Both the position numbers and the translations under genes were made by a program. From the NCBI RefSeq assembly GCF_023065955.2, contig NW_026623019.1, positions 17,922,350-17,986,349 of the forward strand: a DNA stretch of 64,000 bases, written 5' to 3'. This stretch comes from Ursus arctos. Its lineage: Eukaryota; Chordata; Mammalia; Carnivora; Ursidae. Shown in pieces: positions 60,770 to 64,000 of this stretch. Within the stretch, counting starts at the first letter, position 1; each line of letters opens with the position of its first letter. The notes beneath the pieces are model-generated. The model was not told the DNA's origin, made no database searches, and saw only the letters and a list, made by a program, of their open reading frames with translations.

Positions 60770-61170
60770 AAGGGTCTTCGTATGCATCACGTGTAATAGT
60801 GGTATAGCTGTTCACCCCATGCATAAACCACGATATGTTGAGCTGGTCTCCCCATGCTTCTCAGTCACTGTCCTCCAGCCACACTGCCCACCCTGCCTTT
60901 CCTCCATTTCATCTCTAGGATTAGAGAACCGGCTCTTACCTGCAGCTCTGAATTCTTGCTATTTTTTTTTTTATTAATCTTCGCTGCATTTCTGTACCAA
61001 ACATAGGCTAGTCAATCTATTAGATGACAGTGACTGCCGATTTCTGAAGCAGTGTGTGTTGGAGTTGGGATATAGTTCCAAGTCCTGCCCTGGCTCTCTC
61101 TCCTGGCTTATTATCCCTGGCTTTGCTCTGTCTCCTTCCTTTGTCTTAGTATGTGCTCTGGCCCCCAGAA
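60770..61170. other. Unique intergenic sequence, nothing recognised
   Basis: No gene or clear repeat. Confidence 0.4.
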
Positions 61171-61183
61171 AGAAAATAAAAGG

Positions 61184-61290
61184 AGGGGTGCCTGGTCGGC
61201 TCAGTGGGTAGAGCACATGACTCTTGATCTCGGGGTTGTGAGTTCAAGCCCCACATTGGATGTAGAGGTTACTTAAAAATAAAATCTTTA
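61184..61290 (+). repeat. Short tRNA-like Can-SINE (forward)
   Basis: GGGGTGCCTGGTCGGCTCAG, AGTTCAAGCCCCACATTGG, ACTTAAAAATAAAATC. Target duplication AGAAAATAAAAGGA / AAGAAATAAAAGGA. Confidence 0.94.
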
Positions 61291-61390
61291 AAGAAATAAA
61301 AGGAAGAAAAAAACCACCACCACATCACTAACACTATAAATGTCATTCTAAGAGAGATTCGATGATTTCTGTAATAGGCATACAGAGACT

Positions 61391-61597
61391 TTGTTTTTTG
61401 TTGTTGTTGCTGTTGTTTGGTTTTAGTTTATTCGATAGAGTGAGAGAGAGAGAGAGAGCACAAGCAGGGGGAGAGGGTGAGGGAGAAGCAGGCTCCCCGC
61501 TGAGCAGGGAGTCTGATGCAGGTCTCATCCCAGGATCCAGAGATAATGACCTGAGCTGAAGGCAGACACTTAACCAACTGAGCCACCCAGGCTCCCC
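61391..61597 (-). repeat. Can-SINE (reverse)
   Basis: T/TTG-rich tail, TTTATTCGATAGAGTGAGAG and CACCCAGGCTCCCC end. ACAGAGACT flanks both sides. Confidence 0.92.
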
Positions 61598-61614
61598 AAC
61601 ACACAGAGACTCTG

Positions 61615-62430
61615 CACAGGTGATTAAATAAGTGCTCTGAGGCCATTTTCATGCTTCCATGTGGAACCCTAGGATGAGGTAGCCCAGGTGAAGAGTGTTG
61701 ATCCAAAAATTCACCTGGATGAGAGCAGAGCCAGCCCAGCTGGGTGTGGTGAATACCATGTCCACACACCAGAGAGATGGTGCCAAGGAGTTTTGCTTTT
61801 TTCCTTTAAAAAAAAAAAGTAGTGAAATAAGTCTATTTTCAGGTTTAAAAAATCCTAATGCCTTTTCTGTACCAGAATCTTTTTAGGCTGTCGAGATAAA
61901 CGGTGTGCAGTCCCCTGTGTAATTTTGCCCACTGGTCCATAGAAAGCATTTCTGTTATCTTGCTTGTTGTGTGATTTGCCTTATGCCCTGCTCTGTATGC
62001 TGGAAGAAGCCAAGTTTAATCACATGGTGAGTCGTCATTGAGTTTGGAATCCTGAATCTGCTTTATAATTGTGATTTAACTTTGCTTTAGGATTGAATAA
62101 AGCTGACATTATGGGAGACACCAGTCGTGTGTGCGCCTTCACGGGGAGCTTGCTCATGACAATGTCCCTGGGGAGAGTGTCTGTGTGCCTCACGTCCCTG
62201 TAATATCATCTCAGAAACTGTAAGGTCCTGGGTGGCATGACTGAATACGCGGCAGGTGTTGGCAGATGGGATGATTGCCACCCCCACCCCACCCCACCCA
62301 AATTTCCTGTGTCCCTTTGATGAGGGAAACAGAGACAAGAGAAATGTAGCTCAAATTGAATCTCCTTACAGTTGACGGCCCACTGATGGATACCTGAGAT
62401 GTGCACAGCCTGACCTTCCTCAAGGAACTC
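61615..62430. other. Unique intergenic sequence with a C-rich tract
   Basis: No gene is seen. A run of four C-blocks lies at 62280-62299. Confidence 0.4.
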
Positions 62431-62434
62431 ATGG

Positions 62435-62705
62435 CTGCCTTAGTGTCTGAATGTTTATGTGTTATCGTAGACTAAAAGTAACCTTATCCTAGCAGCAGCT
62501 AGCCCCTCAAGGTCCTGAAAGCCTTGTTTCCAAATTCCTTGGAGACTTACACTATCCCTAAACCCCACTAATTAAAAAGTATCTAATCTCCTCACAATCC
62601 CAGTACAGCTCTTTCTACCCATGGGTCCTGTCTCTGTGCTATAATGCAATCACCTTTTTGCACCAAAAATGTTTCAAGAATTCTTTCTTCTCTCACGTCT
62701 TCCTT
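62435..62705 (+). repeat. LTR-like fragment
   Basis: GGGTCCTGTCTCTGTGCTAT, AATGCAATCACCTTTTTGCA and TTCAAGAATTCTTTCTT resemble the 3' part of an old mammalian LTR. Confidence 0.45.
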
Positions 62706-62719
62706 CAGTCATGAATCCA

Positions 62720-64000
62720 AAAACTTCCAAATTTCGTCACCTTGTGGGACATAGAAGTGGTAGAGAGCTAACTGGCTGAAGCAGCCATATAAACCTGGAT
62801 AGTGGACACAACTCAGCCACACTTTCTGGGGATGGAGGACCAAATAGACGCGTGCTTCCCCCTCCAACCCACATCGGAGGACCATGTAAATCCTTGTGGC
62901 TAGGGACTCCAGGAAGGAGGAAGGCCAGGTCCCCCATGCCCCCAGGGGACTAGCTGTTAGGGGTCTACAGATAGGTCATTATATAAAACAATGAATACAT
63001 GACAATTCTTGCACATCTTAGTTTAGGGACTGAGATTCATATCATCTGCTTGGTTTTGCAAAATTCTCTGAGGGTGCTGTGGAAAGCAGTGACCTTGTTC
63101 ATATCAGCTTTTTCTAGAAACTCTGCCCTCCAACTCAGGAATCCAAAGCAGGACCTCTGCCCCTGCCTCATCCTGCCCACATACCACAAAAAACCAAACA
63201 AAAGCCAAAAACCCTGGTAGCTTACAAATCTTCTCACACCAGGGTAACTGACTGTGTGGATGGTGTTAGGAAAGTCCCAGGACAGGCACTGTCTATATTC
63301 TTGCAGCATCAATTTTGCTCAAAGATTTGGCACAATATTTTTATGTTCAAAGAAACTAGGTTAAATGATGGAGTAGAATGCAAACTTCCTCGTGTAAAAA
63401 ATGATGAAATTCCAGATTGCGGAGAAATGTCTTTCATATAGGGAAGGGGCCTCCCTGTTTCAGAACCCCGCAGGGGTTCTTTTGAGAAGGATGCGTCTGT
63501 GGAAAAGTTTGAGCGACGCTGGCCTCGCGCCCGGCCTGGCTCTGGGCCTCTCCCTTGGCTTGCGCTGCAGACTGGCCCAGGGCCTCTCCCCAGGCTTGCG
63601 CTGACTCCCTAGGGATTTCTCATTGCCCTTAATATCTCCTCACGTTTCTAAACTCACAGCTTGTCAGCGCCGGCGCAAACTGAGAGCTAAAGCCAGGTTC
63701 TAGCTTGCTCTTTTCATAGGGGTAAATGGAGAATCAGCAACTTACAAGGACTTGCCTGGGGGGGCATCCAGGTTTCCCAGGCTAGTGCTCCTCCCCGAGT
63801 CCTTGGCCACCTCCATCCTTTATCCTGCTGAAACACCTGGCCCCTGTGGCACGTGCAGAGAACCTCCCACCCACCCACTCCTGGTCCATCCTTCACCCTG
63901 CAGGTCCTTTCTAGGGAGCCCTGCCTCTCCACTGGAGTAGCTGGGGTCCGCGGAGTCAAGTTCGGTGAAAAGTAGTTTGGTAAATTAATAATTGCTGGTT
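62720..64000. other. Unique intergenic sequence, no gene seen
   Basis: Moderately GC-rich at 63450-63960, with a short imperfect tandem repeat, but no exon chain or promoter is supported. Confidence 0.45.

Noticed and set aside
41294..64000. PSAT1 or other downstream gene exons
   Set aside because: I looked for remembered PSAT1 peptide blocks and for exon-like frames with splice sites and found none. The interval looks intergenic.

Overview
This is nuclear DNA from a placental mammal, almost certainly a carnivoran. About 37 copies of the carnivore tRNA-derived SINE (Can-SINE/SINEC; head GGGGCGCCTGGGTGGCTCAG, tail AATAAATAAAATCTTT plus poly-A) are scattered through it on both strands. The sequence style of the young copies resembles those of bears, panda and seals (Arctoidea). 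That last step is inference from memory of the repeat consensus, not a database match.

Only one protein-coding gene can be supported: CEP78 (centrosomal protein of 78 kDa), on the + strand. It starts in a CpG island (about 12.2-13.0 kb), with the start codon at 12605. Fifteen coding exons with consensus GT-AG borders and continuous phase were traced to a stop at 37262-37264, giving a 785-codon long form. An internal 5' splice site in the last of these exons (after 36962) can join an 11-nt coding piece at 41283-41293, giving a 688/689-residue form that ends T-E-S-H, like the human 689-residue protein as remembered. The protein has N-terminal leucine-rich repeats and a coiled coil around residues 460-505. 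It is a centriole protein needed in photoreceptor and ciliary biology.

Layout: 1-7.2 kb is a mosaic of old antisense LINE-1 pieces cut by SINEs. 7.5-8.3 kb holds a minus-strand stretch with short open frames that I could not assign. 8.8-11.1 kb is mainly ancient L2-like sequence. 11.27-11.84 kb is a nested SINE and polyadenylated LTR-like retrocopy. 12.2-41.3 kb is CEP78, its introns full of SINE, MIR, L1 and L2 fragments. 41.3-64 kb is intergenic: L1 relics, a dense SINE cluster at 44.4-46.3 kb, a probable solo LTR at 59.3-59.8 kb, and long unique stretches with no recognisable gene. In human the neighbours are GNAQ and PSAT1. No exon of either was recognised here.

I found no previously undescribed multi-gene system. 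The most useful leads are the alternative 3' ends of CEP78, including a 41-codon open frame directly after the short-form stop, a probable L1/SINE template-switch insertion at 56.15-56.5 kb, and the unassigned coding-like stretch near 7.6 kb.
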